Below, in pieces: positions 21,201 through 30,453 of a stretch of 64,000 nt of DNA. The translations under genes were made by a program, and so were the position numbers. A model generated the notes under the pieces. It saw nothing but the letters and a program-made list of their open reading frames with translations. It was not told the origin of the DNA and ran no database searches. Numbering within the stretch: the first letter of the stretch is position 1; each line of letters begins with the position of its first letter. Source of the DNA: JAAYXE01 sp964391195 (GTDB lineage Bacteria > Chloroflexota > Anaerolineae > Anaerolineales > UBA4823); assembly GCA_964391195.1 (NCBI GenBank), contig CAYMLG010000018.1, positions 9,166-73,165 on the forward strand, in the 5' to 3' direction.

Positions 21201-21319
21201 GAATCCACCGCACGAACCTGGCCGAAACCCCGCTTGAACCCCTCGCCCTCGCCCCAGACGGCAGCCTGAGGCTCCCCGTGCGCGGGCACGAGGTGGTGAC
21301 GGTGCGGCTCAGTCCTTAA
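18236..21319 (+). CDS. Family 38 alpha-mannosidase
   Basis: A 1027-residue GH38 enzyme, complete by length. The zinc site begins with SHTHWDREW (His11, Asp13). The nucleophile is Asp123 in IPDPFGHIGQMPQIL, followed by the third Zn ligand region VLMHGADH. The HDSICGCSVDQVHEEM helix of the middle domain is present. The C-terminal third is the beta-sandwich region of the family, with a Gly-rich linker containing two GVGSG copies near residue 620. There is no signal peptide, so it is probably cytoplasmic, acting on mannosides or mannosylglycerate-like compounds. It ends opposite the convergent M20 gene. Confidence 0.93.
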   Translation: MTTIHLVSHTHWDREWYLPFQQFRLKLVYLIDRVMDLMRSDPEFKYFMLDGQTIVLDDYLEIRPEREAELRRLVQAGRLLIGPWFILPDEFLVSPEATIRNLLLGDRIARRFGKKMNAGYIPDPFGHIGQMPQILRGFGMEAAALQRGLDDQPNELWWEAPDGTRIFLSYLRDGYGNGALLPAADPEAFTRAVQRSAGSLAPYTPTSHVVLMHGADHLEPPEETSRAVRQANTMLDGDRLVHSTLPEFLSAVRAEIDRTGAELPLVRGELRSSKRYHLLPGVLSARMWIKQRNHACQTLLERWAEPFSTIADWQDRMAGGSQRPGRVNGGFGPMLDRSGAPSTPGLLADTASVVRRAWRYLMECHPHDSICGCSVDQVHEEMRPRFDQVEQIGAEITRQSLVRLVGAVDTHLPQAGDGPPPAGIIPVVVFNAAGVPQTGPVELPISLPTSVNAVEVVDEDGVPAPDHLGERTYQEVAYVVLNREDFTQALSSIQEGTLAFTGPMRGMTLQEISFRRQANTLLIDTAISAFGKTPAGVLEVAQEEAFRALADPSLDSFALMVKSVFTRLSFTAVGVPGCGYKTFWVRPAGGTGDDAGLAAEAIAAEMKAGAAPVETGVGSGAIGVGSGKQPPTADIGYAQKNPTLTIENQFLSLSFDPDGTFTLSDRRSGARYSGLNRFVDGGDCGDEYNFSPPPQDTLSSQVEVLEVGVDRTPVAQVIEARLALHVPCALSSDRQSRSDETVALPIRVRAVLPNGVPRLDFETWVDNRAEDHRLRVHFPAPLQTDFADYDGHFEVVRRPLVLPEYQPTWAEQPRPEKPQRHFASISDGRLGLTVSNFGLPEVEVIPGQGSTEIALTLLRCVGWLSRDDFSTRKGHAGPGYPTPGAQMPGEWTFAYSVIPHSGRWDQAAPGELPPYHQAFAFSTPLRALLAEPHPGPFAPRGSFVEVQDPRFVLSAVKTAEDGQGWILRGYNISAEPIEVRLKIWRDFARIHRTNLAETPLEPLALAPDGSLRLPVRGHEVVTVRLSP

Positions 21320-21359
21320 CGCCGGTGGAGAGCGATTCAGGCCGTCAGGAGACGATATT

Positions 21360-21384
21360 CGGGTCGAGCGATCGTAACGACCCG
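21360..21384. terminator. Weak hairpin between convergent genes
   Basis: CGGGTCG (21360-21366) pairs with CGACCCG (21378-21384) over an 11-nt loop, between the stop codons of the mannosidase gene and the M20 gene. There is no T-tract. It may be a weak bidirectional terminator. Confidence 0.3.
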
Positions 21385-21385
21385 G

Positions 21386-22654
21386 TCAGCTACACCAATT
21401 CAGCACGGTCAAGGCGATCACTTTGGTTGCTTCGATCAAGTTCTTGAGCGGGACGTACTCGTTCATGGCGTGCATCTGAGCGGTAACGCCGGGGCCGAAG
21501 ATGACCGTGGGCGTATTACCGCTGCGGATCAGGAAACGTGTATCGGCCGCGCCCATCCGGCCGCTGATGACCGGCCGCCGCTGCAGAGAATGCTCGAACG
21601 CTGCCTTCATCGTCTCCATGATTGGATGGTCCCACGGGATTTCGGCTCCGGCGGCCACGTAGCCGCCCTCGGTGGTGATGTGAGGCGGGTGGTCGCGCAG
21701 CCAGGGGTCCGCCTGGCATACCCGCTCGATCTGCTCCTTCAACTGCCGCTCGGTTTCAGCCGGGTCTTCGTAAGGCATCAGACCCAGGCTCCCGCGCAGC
21801 ACGGCAGTCTCCGGCATGGTGGAGGGGTGAGTCCCGGCCTGGATCATGGTCACGGTGCAGGGCAAGGCGCCGCGGTTATCGGGGTAAAGCGGGTGGTGTA
21901 GATCGGCGAACCGCATTTTCTCCAGGTCGTCCACAGCCTGGATGATTTTATAAGCTTTCTCGATCGAGCTCACCCCTTCCCAACGGGAGGCGATCCCGGC
22001 CGGCTTGCCTTTCAGTGTGACCGTGAACCACATCCGCCCGATGCAGGCGGGCATGATCTCCAGGTCGCTCGTCTCGCAGCAGATCCCGGCGTCGGCAGTG
22101 TAACCCCGCTCGACACAAGCCAGCGTACCCAGCCCGGTCCGCTCCTCGTCAACCACGCTCTCCAGGATTACATCCCCGCGCAGTCCCACGCCCAGGTCCT
22201 TGAGGATTTTCACCGCCATGACCATCGCCGCGACCCCGGATTTCATGTCCGAGGCGCCGCGGCCGAACATCTTCCCATCCACCACCTCTCCAGACAGCGG
22301 CCCGGACTTCCACGCGTTCAACGGCTCAACAGGCACGGTGTCCACGTGCCCATTCAACAGGATTGACTTCCCACCGCCGCTCCCTTTCCAGACACCCACG
22401 ACATTCGGACGCCCACTCAACGGTAGTTCCGGCTCCAGAAACCCAGGGTAGCCGCGCAATCGATCCGCGTCTGGTTCGAATATATCCACTTCCAAACCCA
22501 GGCCGTGCATGGTTTTGGCCATAAACTCCTGGATCTCACCCTCTTCCCCGGTCACACTCTGATAACTGATGAGCTGCCGGAGGAAACCGGCGATATCATC
22601 CTTGCAGGCCTCGATAGCGTTCAGGATGGTTTGGGGCTCTACCTTTGATGTCAT
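21386..22654 (-). CDS. M20-family deacylase (ArgE/DapE type)
   Basis: A zinc-dependent hydrolase of about 422 residues. The M20 metal motifs appear in order: NGHVDTVPVE (His, Asp), GRGASDMKSG (bridging Asp), VVDEERTG (catalytic Glu pair) and a C-terminal TVIFGPG region. A dimerisation/lid domain lies between. Members remove acyl, carbamoyl or formyl groups from amino acids and also include allantoate amidohydrolase and N-carbamoyl amino acid hydrolases. ATG 22654 is chosen because AGGAG lies 6 bases upstream. It is the last gene of the leftward cluster headed by the IclR gene, so it probably hydrolyses an amide or carbamoyl intermediate of the imported substrate; that role is inference. Confidence 0.88.
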   Translation of the reverse strand: MTSKVEPQTILNAIEACKDDIAGFLRQLISYQSVTGEEGEIQEFMAKTMHGLGLEVDIFEPDADRLRGYPGFLEPELPLSGRPNVVGVWKGSGGGKSILLNGHVDTVPVEPLNAWKSGPLSGEVVDGKMFGRGASDMKSGVAAMVMAVKILKDLGVGLRGDVILESVVDEERTGLGTLACVERGYTADAGICCETSDLEIMPACIGRMWFTVTLKGKPAGIASRWEGVSSIEKAYKIIQAVDDLEKMRFADLHHPLYPDNRGALPCTVTMIQAGTHPSTMPETAVLRGSLGLMPYEDPAETERQLKEQIERVCQADPWLRDHPPHITTEGGYVAAGAEIPWDHPIMETMKAAFEHSLQRRPVISGRMGAADTRFLIRSGNTPTVIFGPGVTAQMHAMNEYVPLKNLIEATKVIALTVLNWCS

Positions 22655-22742
22655 TCGTTTACTCCTCACAGGCAAGCAAACAGATTACAGTGAGAGGCGT
22701 GATCAACACAACCCGCCTGGCACTTCTTCCGGCTTTCTAGGG

Positions 22743-23460
<718 letters not shown>

Positions 23461-23468
<8 letters not shown>

Positions 23469-25332
23469 GTTTCTTCCGCCTCCCGAGATAGGCGCTGATC
23501 ACATCCTCATTGGTCTGGATCTCTTCAGGCCTGCCCATAGCGATTTGCTTGCCGTAATTCAGCACCATGATCCTGTCGGAAATGCCCATCACCAGGCGCA
23601 TATCGTGCTCCACCAATACGATGGTCACGTTCTGATCGCGGATGTGCAGGATGAGATTCATGAGCATCTCGACTTCCGTGGCATTCATACCGGCAGCCGG
23701 CTCATCCAGCAGCATCAACCTGGGATTGGTCACCATTGCGATACCCAACTCCAGCATCCGCTGGTTCCCATAAGGCAGATTGGATGCCGTGCGGTCCGAA
23801 TGGGCAAGAAGGCCCATCAATTGCAGCACGTCACTGGCCCGTTGTCTGCCAGCCATCTCCGCTTCCCGGCACTGCGGGATTTGGGCCAGGTTCGGGAAAA
23901 CACCGTCTGGCTCGAGCAGGTTGTGAGCCAGGATCAGGTTCTCACGGGTGGTCTTACCCGGAAAAACGCTGGTGTGTTGGAATGTGCGTACAACCCGCCG
24001 CCGGGCAACCTGATGGGCCTGCAGGGGGTTCAGAAGTTCGCCCTGATAAGCAATCGTGCCCGAAGTGATTGGCCCCAGGCGGGTGATGGCGTTGAGCAGC
24101 GTGGTTTTCCCGGCTCCATTCGGCCCGATCACAGCCAGAATCTCGCCTTCGAAGACTCGGAAAGAGACCTCGTTGACGGCCTGGATTCCACCGAAAAACA
24201 CGCACAAATCCTTCACTTCAAGTAGACAATTGCCATTTTGGCGATCCACCGATTTTCTCGGTATTTTTTCTGTAAAAGATAGCGCCTCACCCATTTCGAT
24301 CCCAGGCTGTGAAGCGACCACCCCTTCCAGGCCGTTCCCACCGTTGATACCTGATCCGGCCAGTTGGAGAGCTGGCCGCGGAACTACAGCGCGCCCCAAG
24401 GCAGGGAGCCATTTATCTTTTACCAACTGGTACAGTCGCACCAGGGTAGGCAGCACACCATCGGGCATGAACAGCATGATGAGGACGAGCAGGGCGCCAT
24501 AGATCACCATCCGGTACATGGTTGCTGCACGCAGCATCTCGGGGATTATGGTGAACAGGACGGCGCCCAAGACCGGCCCGGAGAGTGTGGCGCGACCTCC
24601 GGCAATCACCATGATGACAATGGTGATCGTCAGATCAAAGCTGAGCAGTTCAGGACCTACGAATTGAAAGAAATGTGCGTAGAAACTGCCGGATAATCCA
24701 ATAAGGAACGAGCTGAGCACAGCCGCCAACATCATGTAACGGTAACTATCGATGCCCACCGACTGGCTCAGAGTCTCGTTTTCACGGATCGCCTGCATGG
24801 CCCGGCCGATGGTGGAATTCTCTATCCTCCAGAGCACATATAGCACAATCACGACTAATATCAGGATCGTATAGTAATATGGGCGGTAACCCACGAACCA
24901 GGTCGCCGGCGGCGGGACCGCAGTAATGCCCATGGGCCCATTGGTCATGTCGGTCCAGTTCAACGCCACCAGTCTAAAAAACTCGGCAAAGCCGATGGAA
25001 ACCAGCACGAAATAGGCTTTACGCAGCTTCAGCGTCAGACGACCGATCGCCCATCCGGCGAGTGCGGCGAGTAGGCCAGCGGCCAGGAAGGCGAGCGGAA
25101 CGGGGATATCATAGCGTGTGGTCAGAATCGCCGAGGTGTAAGCGCCCATACCGTAAAACGCTACCGGCCCTAAAGAAAGCTGCCCGACTTTCATCAGAAT
25201 ATTATGGCCTGAGGCGATCAGGATAAACAGCCCGGAAAGGATCGCCAGCCGGAGCAGGTATTCATCTTGTAGGATGAATGGCAACGCTAAGGCCAGTATC
25301 AGGCCTAGAATAAGCACAAGGTATTTCTTCAT
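23461..25332 (-). CDS. livMG: LivM-LivG fusion: ABC permease and ATPase
   Basis: A 623-residue protein. Residues 1 to about 310 are a LivM-type permease with about nine membrane segments and the GATLSGPVLGA-like loop (GGRATLSGPVLGA). After a linker, residues from about 368 are a LivG ATPase: GPNGAGKTT at 403-411, the LivG-type signature LPYGNQRMLELG, and Walker B LMLLDEPAAGMN. LivG and LivM are normally separate. The gene overlaps livH by 4 bases upstream and livF by 8 bases downstream, so the importer genes form one translational unit. Confidence 0.93.
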
Positions 25333-26201
25333 CCCAACCGCCTTGCCTTTCCCAACAGTCCTGTAGGCCGGAAGATCAAGACGACGATAATCAGAATGAA
25401 CGCGATCGCATCCCGGTAGCCTGAGGAAATATAGCCAGCGCCTAAACTTTCTGCCACCCCAAGGAGCAGACCGGCCAGGATCGCGCCGGGGAAATTACCG
25501 AGACCGCCGGCGATGACCACTGCAAACGATTTCGAGCTTGCCACGGCGCCCATGGTTGGGAACACCTGGAAAATCGGTCCCAGAAGCCCACCGGCGACAG
25601 CAGCCAGGGCGGTCCCCCAGGCAAAGGTGAGCAGGTTCATCAGGTTGGTGTTGATTCCCATAAGGGACGCAGCGTTCCGGTCCTGGAATGTAGCCCGGAT
25701 GGCAGTCCCCAACTTGGTGTAGCGCAGGAACATGTGCGAACCGAAGATAATCGAAAGCGCTGCGAAGAAAACAAATACACGGATCGGGGTCAGGCTGATC
25801 GGGCCCACCTGTATGCCGACCAGGGGGAAAGGCATACCGATATCCTTGGGTGTGGGGTCCCAGATAATCAAGGCCAGGTTTGCCAAAAAGATGGAAAGCC
25901 CGATGGTCGCCAGCATGGGTACATCCACCGGCTGATCTTTTAACGGTCGCAGGACTAACCGCTCGACAATCCCACCGAAGAGGAAGAAGATCAGCGCGGT
26001 CAATGCCAACGACACTAAATAGGGGACGCCCATGAACGTGAACAGGGTGAGCACCCCGAACGCGCCGAGCATGTAAAACTCGCCGTGGGCAAAGTTGACG
26101 ACATTCATGATCCCGAAGATCAACGTCAACCCGATGCCCATTAGGGCATAGATCCCCCCAATCATCAAGCCGTTCAGCAGGTGTTGAAGAAATTCTGCCA
26201 T
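25329..26201 (-). CDS. livH: Branched-chain amino acid-type ABC permease LivH
   Basis: A 290-residue permease with about eight membrane helices. The N-terminus LLNGLMIGGIYALMGIGL and the conserved NFAHGEFYMLGAF are diagnostic of LivH, and KSFAVVIAGGLGNFPGA is the cytoplasmic coupling loop. ATG 26201 is selected because GGAGAGG lies about 9 bases upstream; a longer frame adds 25 residues running through the preceding hairpin. It overlaps the LivM-LivG gene by 4 bases. Confidence 0.92.
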   Translation of the reverse strand: MAEFLQHLLNGLMIGGIYALMGIGLTLIFGIMNVVNFAHGEFYMLGAFGVLTLFTFMGVPYLVSLALTALIFFLFGGIVERLVLRPLKDQPVDVPMLATIGLSIFLANLALIIWDPTPKDIGMPFPLVGIQVGPISLTPIRVFVFFAALSIIFGSHMFLRYTKLGTAIRATFQDRNAASLMGINTNLMNLLTFAWGTALAAVAGGLLGPIFQVFPTMGAVASSKSFAVVIAGGLGNFPGAILAGLLLGVAESLGAGYISSGYRDAIAFILIIVVLIFRPTGLLGKARRLG

Positions 26202-26242
26202 AGCGTTTCGCCTCTCCGGTCGTCGTTCTATCCGGGGAAATG

Positions 26243-26282
26243 AGACGGGTGGAGGGAAAGCTGTTTTCCCCTCCACCCGTCT
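26243..26282 (-). terminator. Hairpin between binding-protein gene and livH
   Basis: AGACGGGTGGAGGG (26243-26256) and CCCTCCACCCGTCT (26269-26282) form a perfect 14-bp stem with a 12-nt loop, just after the stop of the binding-protein gene and before the livH ribosome site. There is no long U-tract. Such a hairpin probably partly terminates transcription or protects the upstream mRNA, raising binding protein over permease. Confidence 0.6.
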
Positions 26283-26288
26283 TTGCGA

Positions 26289-27512
26289 TCAGTCGCCAAA
26301 TTGAAAATCTGGCACGACCAGCTTACCGTTCTCCATCACAACCAGATAAACGTTCGGCCGGCTCTGGTGGCCATTTGCTTCCGCAAATTTCACAATGCCG
26401 CTCAGGCCCGCAAATTCGACCTTTGGCAGGGCGGCATTGATCGACTGCGCATCCACCTTGCAGTCCGCCAATTCGATAGCCTGGGCGATTACATGAATGC
26501 CATCGAAGCCTCTGTACGACTCACCAATGCCGACTTCGGGCAGCCCGCGCTTCTGGTATTCCTTGAGATACCACTCCGCCAGCTCGGCGTCACCGGCCAG
26601 GTCGAAGCGATCGGGGACATAGAACACCAGGTGATAAGTGCCTTCCACAATTTCAGGACTGGAGAGCTTCATCACCGCGATGGGGTAGTTCGAGCCGCCG
26701 GTGGTCAAGACCGTTTGAGTCATCCCCAACTCACGGTACTGCTTGAGCATGGTGGCAATCTGGCCCGCGCTTGTGGTAATGAGGATCGAATCCGCGCCGG
26801 AGTTCTTGATCGTGGTGAGCTGCGGGAGCACATCGGTTGCAGACTGCTCTACGAAGTCCTCGGAGATCACCTTTCCGCCCGTTGATTCGATCGCTTTCTT
26901 GAATACTTCAGCCGCGCCGCGGCCCCAATCATTATTCACACTGAGGATGGCGACATTCTTCATCCCCAACTTCTCGACCAGATAGCTCTGCGAGGCATCC
27001 GCTTCCATCTGGCTCATCGGGCTGATCCGGTACGTCCAATTGAACCCCGGCGTCTCAGGCAGGCTGATCTTCCCCGAGCTGGAAGTCTCGACCAGCAGCG
27101 GGACTTTATGTTTCTCCATCACCGGCATCACAGCGAGGGAGGAGGAACTGCCCCAGGCGCCCATGATTACCGGCACTTTGTCGCGAGTGATCAGGAGTTC
27201 TGCCGCGTTCGCCGATTCTTGCGGGTCATTCTTCCCGTCCTGAACGACCGCTTCGATCGGCCTACCGCACACGCCGCCGTTGGCATTGATCCGATCCACG
27301 GCGATTTCCACGCCACTCACAACATAGGATCCTGAATCGGCTACAGGACCGGTCAAAGGTTGGACGACGCCAATCTTGATCGGTTCCCCCTGAGTCGTTT
27401 GGCTGGTGCTGCCGCTTTCCGGAGCGGACGGAGCGGCTGGTTGGCCGCAGGCTGAAAGCAAGATAGCAAGCAGCGCCACCAAATAGACAAGCAATTTACT
27501 ATTTTTCGACAT
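26289..27512 (-). CDS. HAAT-family substrate-binding lipoprotein
   Basis: A 407-residue solute-binding protein of the LivJ/LivK type. The signal peptide ends in the lipobox LLSAC (Cys22), followed by a Ser/Pro/Gly linker. The mature protein opens with EPIKIGVVQPLTGPVA, carries GAWGSSSSLAVMPVMEKH and NDWGRGAAEVFKKA, and has the usual two-lobed length. It is the first transporter gene, 48 bp after the Mo hydroxylase medium-subunit gene, so uptake and oxidation genes are linked. The ligand cannot be read from the sequence; the family binds amino acids, amides, urea and aromatic acids. Confidence 0.92.
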   Translation of the reverse strand: MSKNSKLLVYLVALLAILLSACGQPAAPSAPESGSTSQTTQGEPIKIGVVQPLTGPVADSGSYVVSGVEIAVDRINANGGVCGRPIEAVVQDGKNDPQESANAAELLITRDKVPVIMGAWGSSSSLAVMPVMEKHKVPLLVETSSSGKISLPETPGFNWTYRISPMSQMEADASQSYLVEKLGMKNVAILSVNNDWGRGAAEVFKKAIESTGGKVISEDFVEQSATDVLPQLTTIKNSGADSILITTSAGQIATMLKQYRELGMTQTVLTTGGSNYPIAVMKLSSPEIVEGTYHLVFYVPDRFDLAGDAELAEWYLKEYQKRGLPEVGIGESYRGFDGIHVIAQAIELADCKVDAQSINAALPKVEFAGLSGIVKFAEANGHQSRPNVYLVVMENGKLVVPDFQFGD

Positions 27513-27560
27513 GCCCTTTTCCTTTCATATCAGGTGCAAATCTCAGCCGAATTCATATGG

Positions 27561-28598
27561 TCAGGGTTGGGGATAGGGGATTTCATCAGGCGATAGGGTT
27601 TCCTCCTTCTCGATCTCTATTTTGCCAAGGAGCTTCAGGATTTTTTCCGGCGTGGCGGGCGTATGGTATACACGCTTGCCTGTTGCATCGGCGATTGCAT
27701 TAAACAAGGTAGGCGCGGTGGGGATCGTCGCCGGCTCAGCGATACCCTTTGCTCCGTATGGCCCGGTGGGATCAGGGACCTCAACGATCAGCGGCTCGAT
27801 CAGGGGGACATCGGCCGCGGTGGGGATCAGGTAAGTGCTCAATTTGGCGTTTTTGAACACCCCTTGTTCGACTTGCATATCCTCCAAAAGGGCAAAGCCA
27901 AGGCCTTGTATCGCGCCGCCCTCGATTTGACCCTCAACCATGGTCGGATTGATTGCTTTTCCGGCGTCAGTCGCCGAGACCAACCTCAGCACATCCACCT
28001 GGCCGGTCTCGGTATCGACTTCCACTTCAGCGAGTTGAGCGGCCCAGGCATAGGTAGCATAGGCGTCTCCCTGAGAGGTCTCCGGGTCTACGTCCGCCGT
28101 GGTGATGCTGTGATAGCCGTTACCGCGGATGCGTGCGCCGCGTTTGTGCATCTCGGCTGCCAGCGTACGGAACGGTATGCATTGAGAAGGGTTGTCCGGG
28201 TTGAAGACCATCCCATCTTCGAACTCCAGCCGCTCCGGCGGTACTCTAAGGATCTCGCCGGCGGTTTCAGCCATGAAACCCTTCAACTGCTGGCAGGCTT
28301 TCAACGTAGCGATACCCTGGACATAAGTGGACCGGCTGGCTGACACTGGGCCGGCATCGGGCGTACGTCCGGTGTCGGCCGAGATGATAAAGGTATCTTC
28401 ATACGGAATGCCAAGCTCTTGCGCGGCCAGTTGGCACAACAAAGTCTGTAGACCCTGACCCAGTTCGGAGGCTCCGTTCCACAGGGTGATCGTGCCATCT
28501 GCGGCCAGCTCCACATCGGTGCTCGAGAAGTCAGGCCGCGAAAAACCGTAACCGATGCCATACATCATCGCCCCAATCCCTAGACCGCGCAGCTTCAT
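27561..28598 (-). CDS. Mo hydroxylase, medium molybdopterin subunit (NdhM-like)
   Basis: A 345-residue protein matching the C-terminal half of a xanthine dehydrogenase-family molybdopterin subunit. It carries NGASELGQGLQ (residues 41-51) for cofactor binding and GAKGIAEPATI with Glu288 at the position of the universal catalytic base. The preceding gene holds the N-terminal half and overlaps it by 4 bases (ATGA), so the large subunit is encoded by two genes. This split is the hallmark of nicotinate dehydrogenase NdhL/NdhM from Eubacterium barkeri, and the sizes here are close to those subunits. The active enzyme would hydroxylate an N-heterocycle or aldehyde-like carbon using water. Substrate unknown. 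Confidence 0.88.
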   Translation of the reverse strand: MKLRGLGIGAMMYGIGYGFSRPDFSSTDVELAADGTITLWNGASELGQGLQTLLCQLAAQELGIPYEDTFIISADTGRTPDAGPVSASRSTYVQGIATLKACQQLKGFMAETAGEILRVPPERLEFEDGMVFNPDNPSQCIPFRTLAAEMHKRGARIRGNGYHSITTADVDPETSQGDAYATYAWAAQLAEVEVDTETGQVDVLRLVSATDAGKAINPTMVEGQIEGGAIQGLGFALLEDMQVEQGVFKNAKLSTYLIPTAADVPLIEPLIVEVPDPTGPYGAKGIAEPATIPTAPTLFNAIADATGKRVYHTPATPEKILKLLGKIEIEKEETLSPDEIPYPQP

Positions 28599-29935
28599 GC
28601 CTGCACCTCCTTCCCGCCGGAAAAACTCAGCCCGTGCTCGTCCATGTATTCCCGCAGCCGCTCCAGCGTAGCGGCGATACCGCAGGCTTCCGTCATCACC
28701 TGCCCGGTGGAGAAGCTCAGCCCCGGCCGCAGGCAGTTCATCAGGCGGAACTCCAGCGGATCGATACCGAGTTTCTGTGCCAGTTCGTCGATCTGCTGCT
28801 CGTGTACAATCGCTGCCTGGAACACGCCAAAGCCCCGGAATGCGCCCGAGATGGGGTTGTTAGTGTAGACGGAGAAGCTGTCGGATTTGTAATGAGGATA
28901 GAAATAAGGCCCGCCCAGGTGGAGCGCCATTTTCTTGATGACAAAGATGCCCAGCGAAGCATAAGGCCCGGTGTCACCGTAGATCACACCTTCCATTGCG
29001 GTGAGCTTCCCCTCCCGGTTCGCCCCGGTCCGCACACGCACGTAAGTTGGATGGCGGTGGGTTTGGGTCATCATCGCTTCGTGACGGGAAAAGACCAGCC
29101 GCACAGGCCGTCCCGTGCGCTGTGCCAGCAGGGCGACGAGGATCTCAGTGGTTACATCATCCTTCCGCCCGAACCCGCCGCCCATGGTCATGTTGGCAAC
29201 CCGCACCCGATTCATGGGCAGATTGAGCACGATAGCGATCTGACGCCGGTCGCGGAAGGCGTACTGAGTAGCACTGAGTACATTCAGCAAACCCTCCTGG
29301 TCGATCCAGGCAAACCCCGACTCTGGCTCAATCGGCGCATGGTCCTGACCGTGTGTCTTGTACACATTCTCGACGATCACATCCGCTTCATCGAAGCCGC
29401 GCCGGATATCGCCCTTACACACGCGGGTATGATAGAGAAGATTGCCCTTCTCGTGAACCAGCGGCGCGCCTGGCTTGAGCCCATCGAGGGGAGAGAAGAC
29501 AGGCGGCAGGGGCTCATACTCGACGTGAATCTTGCGCAGCGCTTCTTCTGCGGTGAAGGGATCTTCTGCGGCCAGTACTGCCACAGGCTCGCCGACAAAG
29601 CGCACCTTCTCTCCTGCCAGCACTTGTTGGTCGGGGATGGCGATCCCGAACACGTTCTCACCAGGGATATCTCTGGCGGTCAGTACAGCATGTACGCCGG
29701 GCGTGGCTGCCGCTTCTGAGGTATCGATCTGTTTTACTCGGGCATGTGCATGGGTGCTCATCAACACTTTTCCGTATAGCATGCCCGGCATGCTGATGTC
29801 CCCGGCATAAACCGCCTTGCCCGTGATTTTGGGGATCGCATCCTTCCGCTGGACAGATTGGCCAACCGGATTATAGCGACCGCCGAGTTGGCCATCTCGG
29901 ATCAAAGCTTGGAGTCTTTGCTGTTCGATGCTCAT
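28595..29935 (-). CDS. Mo hydroxylase, large molybdopterin subunit (NdhL-like)
   Basis: A 446-residue protein matching only the N-terminal half of an XdhA/CoxL-type subunit. It starts with the GKAVYAGDISMPGMLYGKVL region, has GEPVAVLAAEDP, the molybdopterin loop MGGGFGRKDD (251-260) and GAFRGFG (364-370), whose Arg corresponds to the substrate-contacting Arg of xanthine dehydrogenases. The protein ends cleanly where the next gene begins, with TGA overlapping ATG. Because each half has its own start, a Shine-Dalgarno (GGAGG upstream of the second gene) and intact residues, this is a true split gene rather than a frameshift. It belongs with the FAD, FeS and medium subunits around it. Confidence 0.88.
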   Translation of the reverse strand: MSIEQQRLQALIRDGQLGGRYNPVGQSVQRKDAIPKITGKAVYAGDISMPGMLYGKVLMSTHAHARVKQIDTSEAAATPGVHAVLTARDIPGENVFGIAIPDQQVLAGEKVRFVGEPVAVLAAEDPFTAEEALRKIHVEYEPLPPVFSPLDGLKPGAPLVHEKGNLLYHTRVCKGDIRRGFDEADVIVENVYKTHGQDHAPIEPESGFAWIDQEGLLNVLSATQYAFRDRRQIAIVLNLPMNRVRVANMTMGGGFGRKDDVTTEILVALLAQRTGRPVRLVFSRHEAMMTQTHRHPTYVRVRTGANREGKLTAMEGVIYGDTGPYASLGIFVIKKMALHLGGPYFYPHYKSDSFSVYTNNPISGAFRGFGVFQAAIVHEQQIDELAQKLGIDPLEFRLMNCLRPGLSFSTGQVMTEACGIAATLERLREYMDEHGLSFSGGKEVQA

Positions 29936-30453
29936 ATTGCCCCCTCCGTATCTGGCGGGACTTCTGAAGTGGCGGGCTCCATCAAGCTCGCTGCGCGTTC
30001 GATACCCAGGATGATCTTCTTATATCCCGTGCAGCGACACAGATTGCCGGAGATCCCCTCGATGATCTCTTGCCGTGTAGGGTGTGGGTTACGTTGGAGC
30101 AAACCGATCGCCGAGATCACCATGCCCGGGGTGCACATGCCGCATTGGACGCCGCCTTCTTCGACCAGCGCCTGCTGAACAGGGTGCAGCCGCTGGTCGC
30201 TGCCAACGCCCTCGATGGTGATCACCGAACTGCCAATCGCCCGCTCCATCGGGGTCAGACAGGCCAGGACGCTGCACCCGTCGAGCAGCACCGTACAAGA
30301 TCCACATTCCCCTTCGCCACAACCTTCTTTCGATCCGGTTAAGTGCAGGTCATCACGTAAGAAATCCAGCAAACGCCGCCCGGCGCGCGCCGGTTGAGCG
30401 ATGTGACGGCCATTCACCTCTAATTCCATCCAAATCATTTCGTCGCCCATCAC
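29932..30453 (-). CDS. Mo hydroxylase, [2Fe-2S] subunit (NdhS/CoxS-like)
   Basis: A 173-residue iron-sulfur subunit with the two [2Fe-2S] clusters of the xanthine dehydrogenase family. The plant-type cluster uses Cys45, Cys50, Cys53 and Cys65 (GCGEGECGSC), and the helical cluster uses Cys104, Cys107, Cys139 and Cys141 (CGMCTPGM and CRCTGY). It moves electrons from the molybdenum centre to the FAD subunit. It overlaps both neighbours by 4 bases. ATG 30453 is given; an internal Met six residues later could also serve. Confidence 0.93.
   Translation of the reverse strand: MMGDEMIWMELEVNGRHIAQPARAGRRLLDFLRDDLHLTGSKEGCGEGECGSCTVLLDGCSVLACLTPMERAIGSSVITIEGVGSDQRLHPVQQALVEEGGVQCGMCTPGMVISAIGLLQRNPHPTRQEIIEGISGNLCRCTGYKKIILGIERAASLMEPATSEVPPDTEGAI

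Noticed and set aside
18452..21289. Very long minus-strand open frame (945 codons) opposite the alpha-mannosidase
   Set aside because: It mirrors the GH38 gene, has no recognisable domain and a His/Gly/Gln-rich composition typical of antisense frames in high-GC DNA.
27561..29935. Frameshifted single molybdopterin subunit
   Set aside because: The halves overlap as TGA/ATG with a ribosome site before the second, and the break matches the known NdhL/NdhM division, so a true split is more likely.
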